Assembly: GCA_048498575.1 (NCBI GenBank)
Contig: JBEHXS010000009.1
Location: forward strand, 1-33,161
Origin: DASZQY01 sp048498575
GTDB taxonomy: Bacteria; Pseudomonadota; Alphaproteobacteria; Rhizobiales; Kaistiaceae
Direction of reading: 5' to 3'
DNA length: 33,161 nt
Shown: in pieces, positions 1-7,557 of the stretch
Position numbering within the stretch: the stretch's first letter is position 1
Layout: each line of letters opens with the position of its first letter
Notes under the pieces: model-generated
The model's input: the letters and a program-made list of their open reading frames with translations, nothing else
What the model was told of the DNA's origin: nothing
Databases searched by the model: none
Position numbers and translations under genes: made by a program

Positions 1-423
1 CTCGCGGTAGTACGCCGCGCGCTTGCGGTGCTCGGCGGCGCGCGCCGGCGTGCTCGTCTCGTAGCGCGCGGCGCGCGCCATGCGCCAGCGCAGCAGCGGG
101 TGGAACGCCAGCGGCAACAGGCACGCCTCGTGCGCCCAATACTCGAACAGCGTGCGGTGCTTGCCATGGGTGAAGCCGTGGCGGTCGAGCGCGGCGCGGT
201 CGTAATCGCCGAGCCGCGAGAACAGCGGCAGGTAGTGCGAGCGCACCAGCACGTTCACCGAATCGATCTGGAGAAAGCCGAGGCGGTCGATCTCGGCGGC
301 AACGCTCGGCCAGCGCGAGCGGCCGGGAGGCTTGGCGCCGGCAAAGCCCTGCGCCGCCAGCGCCACGCGCCGCGCCTCGGCGAGGCTCAGCGTATCCTTC
401 GGTGTCGGTGCGTCGGCGGCCAT
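1..423 (-). CDS. YcaQ-type winged-helix DNA glycosylase, N-terminal 141 codons
   Basis: Reading leftwards from an ATG at 423-421, the frame stays open to the window edge, so this is a 5' partial gene. The visible protein contains 'EIDRLGFLQIDSVNVLVRSH' and 'LFEYWAHEACLLP', which I recognise as typical of the YcaQ/AlkX (DUF1006, winged helix-turn-helix) family. Members are about 350-410 residues and include E. coli YcaQ, a DNA glycosylase that unhooks interstrand cross-links, and actinobacterial AlkX/AlkZ-like enzymes. The QxD-type segment (QIDSVN, about residues 51-56) is the sort of sequence that carries the catalytic residues in this family. The gene follows the GGDEF-EAL gene on the same strand after 40 bases containing a strong stem-loop ending exactly at the start codon. 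The family call is confident. The precise lesion repaired cannot be read from sequence. Confidence 0.85.
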   Translation of the reverse strand, partial: MAADAPTPKDTLSLAEARRVALAAQGFAGAKPPGRSRWPSVAAEIDRLGFLQIDSVNVLVRSHYLPLFSRLGDYDRAALDRHGFTHGKHRTLFEYWAHEACLLPLAFHPLLRWRMARAARYETSTPARAAEHRKRAAYYRE

Positions 424-450
424 GCCGCCCGCTTATGCCAAGCGGGCGGC
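424..450 (-). terminator. Perfect 11-bp stem-loop between the GGDEF-EAL and YcaQ-like genes
   Basis: Arms 424-434 (GCCGCCCGCTT) and 440-450 are perfect inverted repeats with a 5-base loop. The stem sits 13 bases after the GGDEF-EAL stop and ends at the base before the YcaQ-like ATG. There is no T-tract, so it could act as a terminator or attenuator, or mask the ribosome-binding region of the downstream gene. The structure is seen directly; the role is inferred. Confidence 0.55.
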
Positions 451-463
451 CGTCGCCGCAAGC

Positions 464-2647
464 TCAGCCGTTGACGACCGCCCGGATGTGGCCGTCGATC
501 GCCGCGACGCGGTTCCGCGCCGCGATCAGGCCGTCGATGTCCTCGACCGGCACCGGCCGGCTGACGAGGAAGCCCTGGACGTACTCGCAGTGGATGAGGC
601 GGAGCAGCTTGAGCTGGTCCTCGTTTTCGATGCCCTCGGCGATCACCGACAGCTCCAGCGCGTCGCCCAGCGACACCAGCGACTGGATCAAGGCGTTCGC
701 CGTCGCGTTCATGCCGATGTCGCGCACGAACGACCGGTCGATCTTGAGCGTGTCGAACGGGAACTGGCGGAGGTAGCCGATCGACGAGAAGCCGGTGCCG
801 AAATCGTCGAGCGACAGCTCGAAGCCGGCGTCCTTCAGCTTGGCCAGCTTGCGCTGGGCAATCGTCGGGTTGGTGACGAGGATGCCCTCGGTCAGCTCAA
901 GGTTGAAGCGCGTCGGGCTGTGGCCGTGGCTTTCCACGATCTGGCGGATCTCGTCGGCAAAGCCCGGATCGCGGAGCTGCACCGGCGAGACGTTGATGCC
1001 CATCTGGATGCCGGGCCAGCGGTGCAGGTCCTCGGCCGCCTGGTTCACGACGAAGCGGCCGATGTCGTGGATCAGGCCCGTCTCTTCGGCGACCGGGATG
1101 AACAGCGCCGGCGAGATCGAACCGAACTCGGCCGACGTCCAGCGCACCAGTGCCTCTAGGCCGGTCACCGAGCCATCCGTGGCGCGCACGATCGGCTGGT
1201 AGAACACCTTGAGCTCGTGATTTTCGATGGCGCGGCGCAAGCCCGTCTCGATCTGCTTCTTCTCGAGCGCGCCGGTCTCCATCGTCGGGTGATAGACCAC
1301 GGCCTCGCGCTCGGCGCCGTTCTTGGCCTGGTACATGGCGAGGTCGGCGCGGCGGATCACTTCCGACGGCTTGACCCCCGCCTCGTCGGCGATGGCGTAG
1401 CCGACCGAAATCGTCACGTGGAATTCGAAGCCGCAGATCGTGAACGGCTTGTCGATCGAGTGGGCGATGCGACTGGCGCACTGCGCCGCCGTGCTGTCGT
1501 GGCCGCCGGTGATCAACGATACCGCGAACTCGTCGCCGCCGATGCGGGCGAGCGACGCGCCCTCCGGCAATATCGAGACGATGCGCTGGGCGAGCGCGCG
1601 CACCAGATCGTCGCCGCCGTTGTGGCCGATCGAATCGTTGACCGCCTTGAAGCCGTTGACGTCGAGGTAGATGACGGCAAGCTCGCCGTCGGCGCAGGCG
1701 CGCTCGTAGGCCGGGCTCTCCAGCAGCTCGCTGAAGCCGGTGCGGTTCATGAGGCCGGTCATGGAATCGGTGCGGGCGGCGATGACGGCCTGACGCTCGC
1801 TCTCGCTCAGCGCGATCGCGACCTTGCGGGCGCGGAAGGCCGTGGCGAGCGCCGCGGCGCAGAACAGCGCCAAGGCGATGCTCACCGGCGGCAGCGCCTG
1901 GACCATCAGCGCGTTGCCCGGCTTCGGCGGCGTCCAGTCGAAGTAGCCGATGGTCTTGCCGACGAGGTTGTCGATGGCCGGGGCGCCGCCCGGCACCGCG
2001 TCGGTACGCACGAAGTGGAGGTCGTTGATCAGGAACGCCGTGCCAAGATCATGCAGGCGGTCGTCCTGCAGGTACTGGCCGAAGATGATGATCGGCAGGT
2101 CCGACGGCTTGACGTTGGCCGCCTTCGATACCGGCACCAGGTGCTGGATTGAGATCATCATCGGCACCGAGGGTGTGTCGATGTAGATCACGCTCTTGGC
2201 GGCGAAGTTTTCGACCGGCAGCTTGTCGGCCAGCTTCTTGATGGCGGCGAGCTTGCCCGGCGTGATGATCTTGTCAATCGAGTCCGGGGCGCCGTCGATC
2301 AGCCACTCGTAGTCCGGATTGGCGGTACCGTCCTTGGACGCAATCACCAGCATGTCGGCGATGCTGGTATCGGTGATGCCGGTGCCGACGTTGGCGTCGA
2401 TCCAGTCCTTGTCGCCGCGGTTGTAGGCTTCGTACGCTTCTTCCCACCAGCCGTAGTCATTGGCGAGCGAGGCCAGGCGCTTGCCCATCGCCTCGACGCC
2501 GCCGACGACCATGGTCTGGGTGCTCTCGGCGGCCTGTTCGTTGTGCTTGTGCGCCATCCAGCCGATGGTGATCAGCACCGTGCCGATGGTGATGACAATG
2601 CCGCCGATGAGGTTGGCGGTAATCCGCCCGGTAATTGCTCGCGCCAT
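464..2647 (-). CDS. CHASE4-GGDEF-EAL membrane cyclic-di-GMP turnover protein
   Basis: This 727-residue protein has an N-terminal membrane helix (about residues 11-30), a periplasmic sensory region (about 31-250) and a second helix (about 252-272). The sensory region has the 'NDYGWWEEAYEAYN' pattern of CHASE4 domains. The second helix is followed by a diguanylate cyclase domain with intact GGDEF at 370-374. The EAL phosphodiesterase domain carries EAL at 498-500, ELTEG, and the DDFGTG loop followed by 'LKIDRSFV'. Both active-site signatures look intact, so synthesis, hydrolysis or both of c-di-GMP are possible. The usual RxxD inhibitory site five residues before GGDEF is absent. The ligand is unknown. 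The gene diverges from the SET cassette, with a 279-base gap upstream, and no partner is encoded next to it. Many such composite proteins are net phosphodiesterases, but that cannot be read here. Confidence 0.93.
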   Translation of the reverse strand: MARAITGRITANLIGGIVITIGTVLITIGWMAHKHNEQAAESTQTMVVGGVEAMGKRLASLANDYGWWEEAYEAYNRGDKDWIDANVGTGITDTSIADMLVIASKDGTANPDYEWLIDGAPDSIDKIITPGKLAAIKKLADKLPVENFAAKSVIYIDTPSVPMMISIQHLVPVSKAANVKPSDLPIIIFGQYLQDDRLHDLGTAFLINDLHFVRTDAVPGGAPAIDNLVGKTIGYFDWTPPKPGNALMVQALPPVSIALALFCAAALATAFRARKVAIALSESERQAVIAARTDSMTGLMNRTGFSELLESPAYERACADGELAVIYLDVNGFKAVNDSIGHNGGDDLVRALAQRIVSILPEGASLARIGGDEFAVSLITGGHDSTAAQCASRIAHSIDKPFTICGFEFHVTISVGYAIADEAGVKPSEVIRRADLAMYQAKNGAEREAVVYHPTMETGALEKKQIETGLRRAIENHELKVFYQPIVRATDGSVTGLEALVRWTSAEFGSISPALFIPVAEETGLIHDIGRFVVNQAAEDLHRWPGIQMGINVSPVQLRDPGFADEIRQIVESHGHSPTRFNLELTEGILVTNPTIAQRKLAKLKDAGFELSLDDFGTGFSSIGYLRQFPFDTLKIDRSFVRDIGMNATANALIQSLVSLGDALELSVIAEGIENEDQLKLLRLIHCEYVQGFLVSRPVPVEDIDGLIAARNRVAAIDGHIRAVVNG

Positions 2648-2926
2648 GAGCTGTCGTCCCGCTACGCCCCTTGGGTGGCACGTTACGCGGGCCGGCTTGC
2701 ATTAGGCTTAAGCAACGGAGCGGACAGACTATCCACAGGCGGTTTCCGGCCACTTCTTGCGGGCATGGTTAACGCCTAGTGAAACAAGGTGAATTTCGCC
2801 CGGCCGTATCCGAACGCAAGACTTTGCGCCAGCTCGGATGGTTGACATCGAGTTAATCGCGGCGGCTAATCGTGCTGCGGCGGAATTGTAAGTGTGGCGT
2901 AAGAGTACGTGTACGAGGAGGCGTGT

Positions 2927-3901
2927 ATGAGCTTGGCGGATTTCGCGCGCGCGGATTCTGTCGTCGAGCCGGGGCCCGAAGGCGGCGTGGCGCGCTGCCC
3001 TTTTCATCAGAAAAGCGATGCGTTCGAGGCCTGGCTTGAGAGCGGCTTGCAGTGCATGGCCGGCAAGCGCGAGTTCCGCCTTGGCCGCTATCACGTAGCC
3101 CGCTTCCGCAACGGCCGCGACTATGCGACGGCGCTCGCCGACTTCCGGCGGGCCGTGGCCGAGCATGAGAAGACCGGTTTCCTTGCGATCCTGACGACCG
3201 ACCGCACCTTCGCCACGGCCGAGGAGGAACTCCGCGTCCTCGGTGCGGCGATGCAGGAGGCCGGGCTGGCACGCGATGCCGACGCATTGATCGCCGGCGA
3301 GACGCTGTCTCACTCGCTCAATGTCCCCTGCCCGGTCACCGGCGAGGACACGCTCTACGAATTCTTCTCGGTCGCCTTCTGCCGCAACGCCGGCAATCCG
3401 GCGGACCCGCTCTACGACCCATCGCTGTCGGCGCCATTCACGGCCGTGAACACGACGTCCGATGCCTTCGCCTTCGCACGCCTGATCCACGATCAGGCCA
3501 TGCGCGCATGGGGCCGGCCGGTCTACGAAATGATCCACGATCGCGACGCGGTCGAGACGCTGTTCCGCCGCTCGGTCACTGCCTGGCAGAACATGTCGTC
3601 GACGACGATCAGCAACTACAGCCGCGTCACCGTCGATCCGGCGCGCGGCGTTCATCTCAGCGAAGACCGTCAGCGCTGGTTTGCCGCGCACAACGATCCG
3701 GTCTTCGCCGAGCTCAAGAAGTGCCCATACCAGCACGAAATGCCGGTCACCTACGCGGCGCGTCTCACCGCTAAATGGTCGGCTAACCTTTTTGACGGAA
3801 AACCCTACGTGCCGAGCCGGGACGGACAATCGGGCGGGACGCCGGTGTCGGACGACGTCTTTGCGATCGAGGGGCTGCAGGGTGAGCTACTCCAATTTTG
3901 A
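2927..3901 (+). CDS. Unrecognised 324-residue protein, first gene of SET cassette
   Basis: I chose the ATG at 2927 because GAGGAG at 2915-2920 precedes it with a 6-base spacer. An ATG 18 bases upstream lacks such a site. The protein is soluble-looking, with no signal peptide or membrane segment. It has five cysteines (24, 43, 135, 152, 266), two of them in similar short motifs: RCPFH (23-27) and KCPYQH (265-270). Other stretches that look conserved are 'TGFLAILTTDRTF' and 'EDTLYEFFSVAFCRN'. I do not recognise the family. The last 20 bases overlap the start of the SET-domain gene, so the two are probably translationally coupled, and the MFS gene follows 10 bases after that. The coupling suggests the protein is a substrate, partner or metabolic co-worker of the SET enzyme; this is inference. 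Codon use resembles that of the surrounding genes, so there is no sign of recent transfer. Confidence 0.82.
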   Translation: MSLADFARADSVVEPGPEGGVARCPFHQKSDAFEAWLESGLQCMAGKREFRLGRYHVARFRNGRDYATALADFRRAVAEHEKTGFLAILTTDRTFATAEEELRVLGAAMQEAGLARDADALIAGETLSHSLNVPCPVTGEDTLYEFFSVAFCRNAGNPADPLYDPSLSAPFTAVNTTSDAFAFARLIHDQAMRAWGRPVYEMIHDRDAVETLFRRSVTAWQNMSSTTISNYSRVTVDPARGVHLSEDRQRWFAAHNDPVFAELKKCPYQHEMPVTYAARLTAKWSANLFDGKPYVPSRDGQSGGTPVSDDVFAIEGLQGELLQF

Positions 3902-4298
3902 GTTCCTCGAGGTCCGCGAGATCACGGCGGACCACAAGGGCATCTACGCCACCAAGGCGATCGCGAAGGATTCGCTGATCGGCTTCTTCGACGGCAAGTC
4001 GATCATGGTCGATCTGTCCAAGAAGGATTCGCTGGACGATTACTGGTGGCGGCAGTCCGTGCACCTCAGGCTCGAGGGCACCAATCTGCTCTGCCTGCTG
4101 CCGATGTGGGAGCCGGAGGGCGTCGACTACCTCAATCATAGCTGCCACCCGAACGCGCGCGTCGAACAGCAGCTTTACGTCTACGCCGATCGTGACATCG
4201 CGGTCGGAGAGGAAATCACCGCCGACTACCGGACCTTCAACCTGGTTCCGGAGGGCAAGCAGTGCTGGTGCCAGACCGAAAACCGTTGCGAGATTTGA
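3882..4298 (+). CDS. Small SET-domain protein-lysine methyltransferase-like protein
   Basis: The start is assigned to GTG 3882, with GAGGGG at 3869-3874 seven bases upstream. The homologous sequence begins right there, giving 138 residues. SET-domain signatures are clear: 'KGIYATKAI' near the start, NHSC at 85-88 inside 'VDYLNHSCHPNARV' (the pseudoknot and S-adenosylmethionine site), and GEEITADY at 109-116 containing the catalytic tyrosine region. The C-terminus has 'CWCQTENRC', with cysteines 128, 130 and 136. This resembles the CxC-x(n)-C post-SET zinc motif of eukaryotic lysine methyltransferases but lacks one ligand. Bacterial stand-alone SET proteins of this size are known, but most have no established substrate. 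The gene lies between the unknown 324-residue protein (20-base overlap) and an MFS gene (10-base gap). The fold assignment is firm; protein-lysine methylation is likely; the substrate is unknown. Confidence 0.93.
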   Translation: MSYSNFEFLEVREITADHKGIYATKAIAKDSLIGFFDGKSIMVDLSKKDSLDDYWWRQSVHLRLEGTNLLCLLPMWEPEGVDYLNHSCHPNARVEQQLYVYADRDIAVGEEITADYRTFNLVPEGKQCWCQTENRCEI

Positions 4299-4308
4299 GT
4301 ATCCGCTG

Positions 4309-5805
4309 ATGCGGCTGTGGCGTGTCCTGGGCGTATTGACCTTGATCGGCGCGGAAGCGCTGCTCTACGGCTACACCTATCCGTTCTTCTCGCTGGCGCT
4401 GGAGAAGCAGGGCCTTGCCACCTGGCTGATCGGCCTTAACGCTTCGCTCGCCGGCGCCGGCATCCTGATCGTCGGCCCTGTCCTGCCCCGGCTCATCGAC
4501 CGCTTCGGCATCCGCAAGCTGGTCGCGGCGCAGTTCGCCATCGCGCTCCTCTCCTTCGTCGCCATCCTTGTCGCCAACCACGTCATCGTCTGGTTCGCGG
4601 CGCGCTTCGTCATGGGGGCCTGCTTCGCGGCGCTGTGGACGACTACCGAGATCTGGCTGAACGGCGTCGTCGACGAGAAGCAGCGCGGGCGCATCATCGG
4701 CGCGTCCGGCACCCTTTACGCCGGCTGCCAGTTTCTCGGCCCGCTGATCCTCGGCGGCGTCGGCGTCACGGGCTCGCTCCCGCTGGTGGTCGCGATCATC
4801 CCGCTCGCGATCGGCGTCGCGGTCGCGCTCCTCATCCCGCCGGCGCGCGGCGAAGCCGAGGAGGAAGAGAACCTCGGCGACACGAAGAGCCTGAAGCTCG
4901 CCCTGACGCTCGCCGGCGCGCTCGTCGCCGCCGCTTTCCTCGGCGGCATCGGCGAGACCGCCATGCAGGCGCTGCTGCCGCTCTACGGCCTTGCCCACGG
5001 CATCAACGATGCGCAGGCCGCCGGGCTGGTCGCCGTCTTCAGTCTCGGCGAGGCGGTGCTGGTCGCGGTGCTCGGCCTGATGGCGGACCGCTACGGCCGC
5101 AAGCTGACGCTCCTCACCTGCTCGATCCTCGCGACGCTGACCTGCGCCGCGCTGCCGTTTGCGGTCGCGACGCCGTTCGCGCTCTTCCCCGTGCTGTTCT
5201 TCGCCGGCGGCGCGATCTCCGGCATCTACACGCTCGGCGTCATTCTCATGGGCCAGGATTTCCGCGGCCAGAAGCTGGCGTACGTCTCGACCGGCTTCGC
5301 CATGGCCTACGCGGCCGGCTCGATCGCGGGCTCGACGCCCGTCGGCTACCTCATTGACGTGTTCGGCCCGGAAGCCCTGCCCGCCTCGATCGCGGTCGGC
5401 TTCATGGCGCTGACGATCTTCCTCGCGTGGCCGCAACGCCGCGCCGTGGATGGGACTGAAAACAAGGATGCGGAGGGGTCAACCATGGTTGCAGAGCTGG
5501 AAAGCCTGCCTGACATCAAGTTCGATTTGTCGTTCCTGTTCGAGGCACCGCCGGCGGCGCTGGTCGCCGCGGAACCCGCAGCCGACGCTTTGCCGGAGCC
5601 CGCGGTTGCCATGGAGTACGACGGGCCGCTCCCCGACATCCAGTTCGACCTGTCGTTCCTGCAGCCGCCCGCGCCTCCGGTGGCCGAGCCCGTTGCCGCC
5701 GCGCCGTCGCGCGAGCGCACGCTCGAGGAATGGTTCCGCCAGCGCACGCTGGAAGTCGCCCGCTATGCCGAGGAGCGCGACGCGCTGGCCCACGCCGCCG
5801 CGTAG
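4309..5805 (+). CDS. MFS transporter with duplicated-motif cytoplasmic tail
   Basis: I place the start at ATG 4309 (498 residues), just before the first membrane helix. The frame is open further upstream, but only through the SET gene. The first ~378 residues form a 12-helix major facilitator of the YcaD/drug-sugar efflux type, with 'LIDRFGIRKL' and 'LMADRYGRKLTLL' as the characteristic loops between helices 2-3 and 8-9. After the last helix (ending about LAWPQRR) comes a 120-residue hydrophilic, Ala/Pro/Glu-rich tail. It contains LPDIKFDLSFL (400-410) and LPDIQFDLSFL (441-451), and ends in a charged, possibly helical segment (about 470-495). Such a tail is atypical for MFS proteins of this size. 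The gene follows the SET gene by 10 bases without a clear ribosome-binding site, suggesting coupled translation. It converges on ade with only 3 bases between the stops. The substrate is unknown; export is a guess from the subfamily. Confidence 0.9.
   Translation: MRLWRVLGVLTLIGAEALLYGYTYPFFSLALEKQGLATWLIGLNASLAGAGILIVGPVLPRLIDRFGIRKLVAAQFAIALLSFVAILVANHVIVWFAARFVMGACFAALWTTTEIWLNGVVDEKQRGRIIGASGTLYAGCQFLGPLILGGVGVTGSLPLVVAIIPLAIGVAVALLIPPARGEAEEEENLGDTKSLKLALTLAGALVAAAFLGGIGETAMQALLPLYGLAHGINDAQAAGLVAVFSLGEAVLVAVLGLMADRYGRKLTLLTCSILATLTCAALPFAVATPFALFPVLFFAGGAISGIYTLGVILMGQDFRGQKLAYVSTGFAMAYAAGSIAGSTPVGYLIDVFGPEALPASIAVGFMALTIFLAWPQRRAVDGTENKDAEGSTMVAELESLPDIKFDLSFLFEAPPAALVAAEPAADALPEPAVAMEYDGPLPDIQFDLSFLQPPAPPVAEPVAAAPSRERTLEEWFRQRTLEVARYAEERDALAHAAA
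5506..5661 (+). repeat. In-frame duplicated motif in the MFS tail
   Basis: Codons 400-410 and 441-451 of the MFS gene encode LPDIKFDLSFL and LPDIQFDLSFL, 41 codons apart, within a proline/alanine-rich linker. The nucleotide copies differ at several synonymous sites, so this is not a fresh duplication. The motif looks like a short linear docking or amphipathic segment. It is seen directly; function unknown. Confidence 0.8.
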
Positions 5806-5808
5806 CGA

Positions 5809-7518
5809 CTACTGCTGGACGAGCTCGAACTTATCGACGTCGAACAGGCCGAAGTCGGTGATCTTCAGATGCGGGATCACCGGCAGCGGCAGGAACACGA
5901 CCGTCAGCAGCGGCTCGGGCAGCGTGCAGCCCAGATCCTTGTGGGTTGACTCGCGGAGCTTCTCCAGCGCCGTCTTCACCTCGCCGAACGGTTGAAGGCT
6001 GATCAGGCCCGCCACCGGCAGCGCCACCTCCGCTTTCACCTTGCCGTCGGCCACGGTGACGAAACCGCCGCCCAATTCGCGAAGCCGGTTCACCGCCACC
6101 GCCATGTCCTCGTCGCTCACCCCGATGACGCAGATGTTGTGGCTGTCGTGCCCGACGGTCGACGCGATCGCCCCCCGCTTCAGCCCGAAGCCCGTGACGA
6201 AGGCGCGCGCGATGTTGCCGTTCTTCCCATGACGCTCGACGACTGCGACCTTGGCGACGTCGGTCGCCGGGTCGGCATGCCGCTTGTTGCCGGTCGCGGG
6301 GACAAGCTTGACGATATCGTCGGTGACGACGCGTCCCGGAGCCACCCCGATCATGCGGATGTCCGCCTGCTGTCCGGGCACGGTGAAGTCGGCCGCCGTC
6401 ACCGCCTTTGCCTTGACGCTATGCAGCCCGACCGGCGCTACGTCCTTGCGCGCGTTGAACAATTCGTCGGTCACGATGCGCCCGGCGGAGATTACGGTGC
6501 GCACGTCGCACTCTGCGAGATCGCCGACCAGCACGATGTCCGCCCGCCGTCCGGGGGCAATCATTCCGCGGTCGCGCAAATTGAAGGCATTGGCCGCCGA
6601 CCAGCTCGCCGCCCTGTAAACATGATGCAACGGGCGGCCCAAACCGATCAGCGTGCGGATCATGAAGTCGAGGTGGCCCTCCTCGGCGATGTCGAGCGGA
6701 TTTCGGTCGTCGGTGCATAAGCAACAGAAACTACTCGAGTTTTCGTCGAGGATTTCGGCGAGCGCGTGCAGGTCCTTGGTCACCGACCCCTCGCGGATGA
6801 GGACGGTCAGCCCCTTCTTCAGCTTCTCGCGCCCATCGGCAGCGATGGTCGTCTCGTGGTCCGTCCGGATGCGCGCCGCCAGGTACCCGTTCAGGTCATA
6901 GCCCCGCACCAGCGGCGCATGCCCGTCGATGTGTCCTTCCTGAAACGCGACGAGCTTGTCGAGGACGTCAGGCTCGCCGTTGAGCACGCCAGGAAAATTC
7001 ATGAACTCGGCAAGGCCGATCACCTTCGGATGATCGCGGAGCGCGATCAGGTCCTTGGCGAGCAGCGTCGCGCCCGACGTTTCGAACGCGGTGGCCGGCA
7101 CGCACGACGACAGGTTGACCCGCAGATCCATCACCGTGTTCTCAGCCGATTTCAGGAAATAGCGGATGCCTTCGGCGCCGAGCACGTTGGCGATCTCGTG
7201 CGGGTCGCAGATCGCCGTTGTTACGCCGTGCGGCAGCACGCAGCGGTCAAACTCCAGCGGGGTCAGCAGCGAGGACTCGACGTGGAGATGGGTATCGATG
7301 AAGCCGGGCACCGCGAACAGGCCGTGGCCGTCGATTTCGCGGGCGCCGCTGTACGTCTCGTAGGTGCCGACGATCCGGTCGCCGGCAATGGCGACGTCGG
7401 TGACGGTGACGCCGCCATAGACGATATCGAGTAAGCCGACGTTCTTGATGACAAGGTCGGCCGGTTCCTTGCCGTGTCCCTGGCGGATGGCGCGGGCGAG
7501 TTCAGATGGGGTGGTCAT
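5809..7518 (-). CDS. ade: Adenine deaminase
   Basis: This 569-residue amidohydrolase converts adenine to hypoxanthine and ammonia in purine salvage. Family marks are 'ADLVIKNVGLLDIVYGGV' near the N-terminus, 'PGFIDTHLHVESSLL' with the HxH metal ligands at about 77 and 79, 'TTAICDPHEIANVLG', 'IDGHAPLVRG' and 'CLCTDDRNP'. A C-terminal domain contains 'KRGAIASTVGHDSHNICVIG'. Length and motif order match bacterial Ade throughout. It is the last gene of the minus-strand run, starting 39 bases after the oxidoreductase stop. It may be co-transcribed with the xylose genes or have its own promoter in that short gap. Its stop lies 3 bases from the stop of the converging MFS gene, with no visible terminator between them. 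The identity is confident. The reason for its position behind sugar genes is not evident. Confidence 0.96.
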   Translation of the reverse strand: MTTPSELARAIRQGHGKEPADLVIKNVGLLDIVYGGVTVTDVAIAGDRIVGTYETYSGAREIDGHGLFAVPGFIDTHLHVESSLLTPLEFDRCVLPHGVTTAICDPHEIANVLGAEGIRYFLKSAENTVMDLRVNLSSCVPATAFETSGATLLAKDLIALRDHPKVIGLAEFMNFPGVLNGEPDVLDKLVAFQEGHIDGHAPLVRGYDLNGYLAARIRTDHETTIAADGREKLKKGLTVLIREGSVTKDLHALAEILDENSSSFCCLCTDDRNPLDIAEEGHLDFMIRTLIGLGRPLHHVYRAASWSAANAFNLRDRGMIAPGRRADIVLVGDLAECDVRTVISAGRIVTDELFNARKDVAPVGLHSVKAKAVTAADFTVPGQQADIRMIGVAPGRVVTDDIVKLVPATGNKRHADPATDVAKVAVVERHGKNGNIARAFVTGFGLKRGAIASTVGHDSHNICVIGVSDEDMAVAVNRLRELGGGFVTVADGKVKAEVALPVAGLISLQPFGEVKTALEKLRESTHKDLGCTLPEPLLTVVFLPLPVIPHLKITDFGLFDVDKFELVQQ

Positions 7519-7557
7519 GCCCCATCATTCAGTCCCGCCCGCGCAAGCGCAAGCGCC

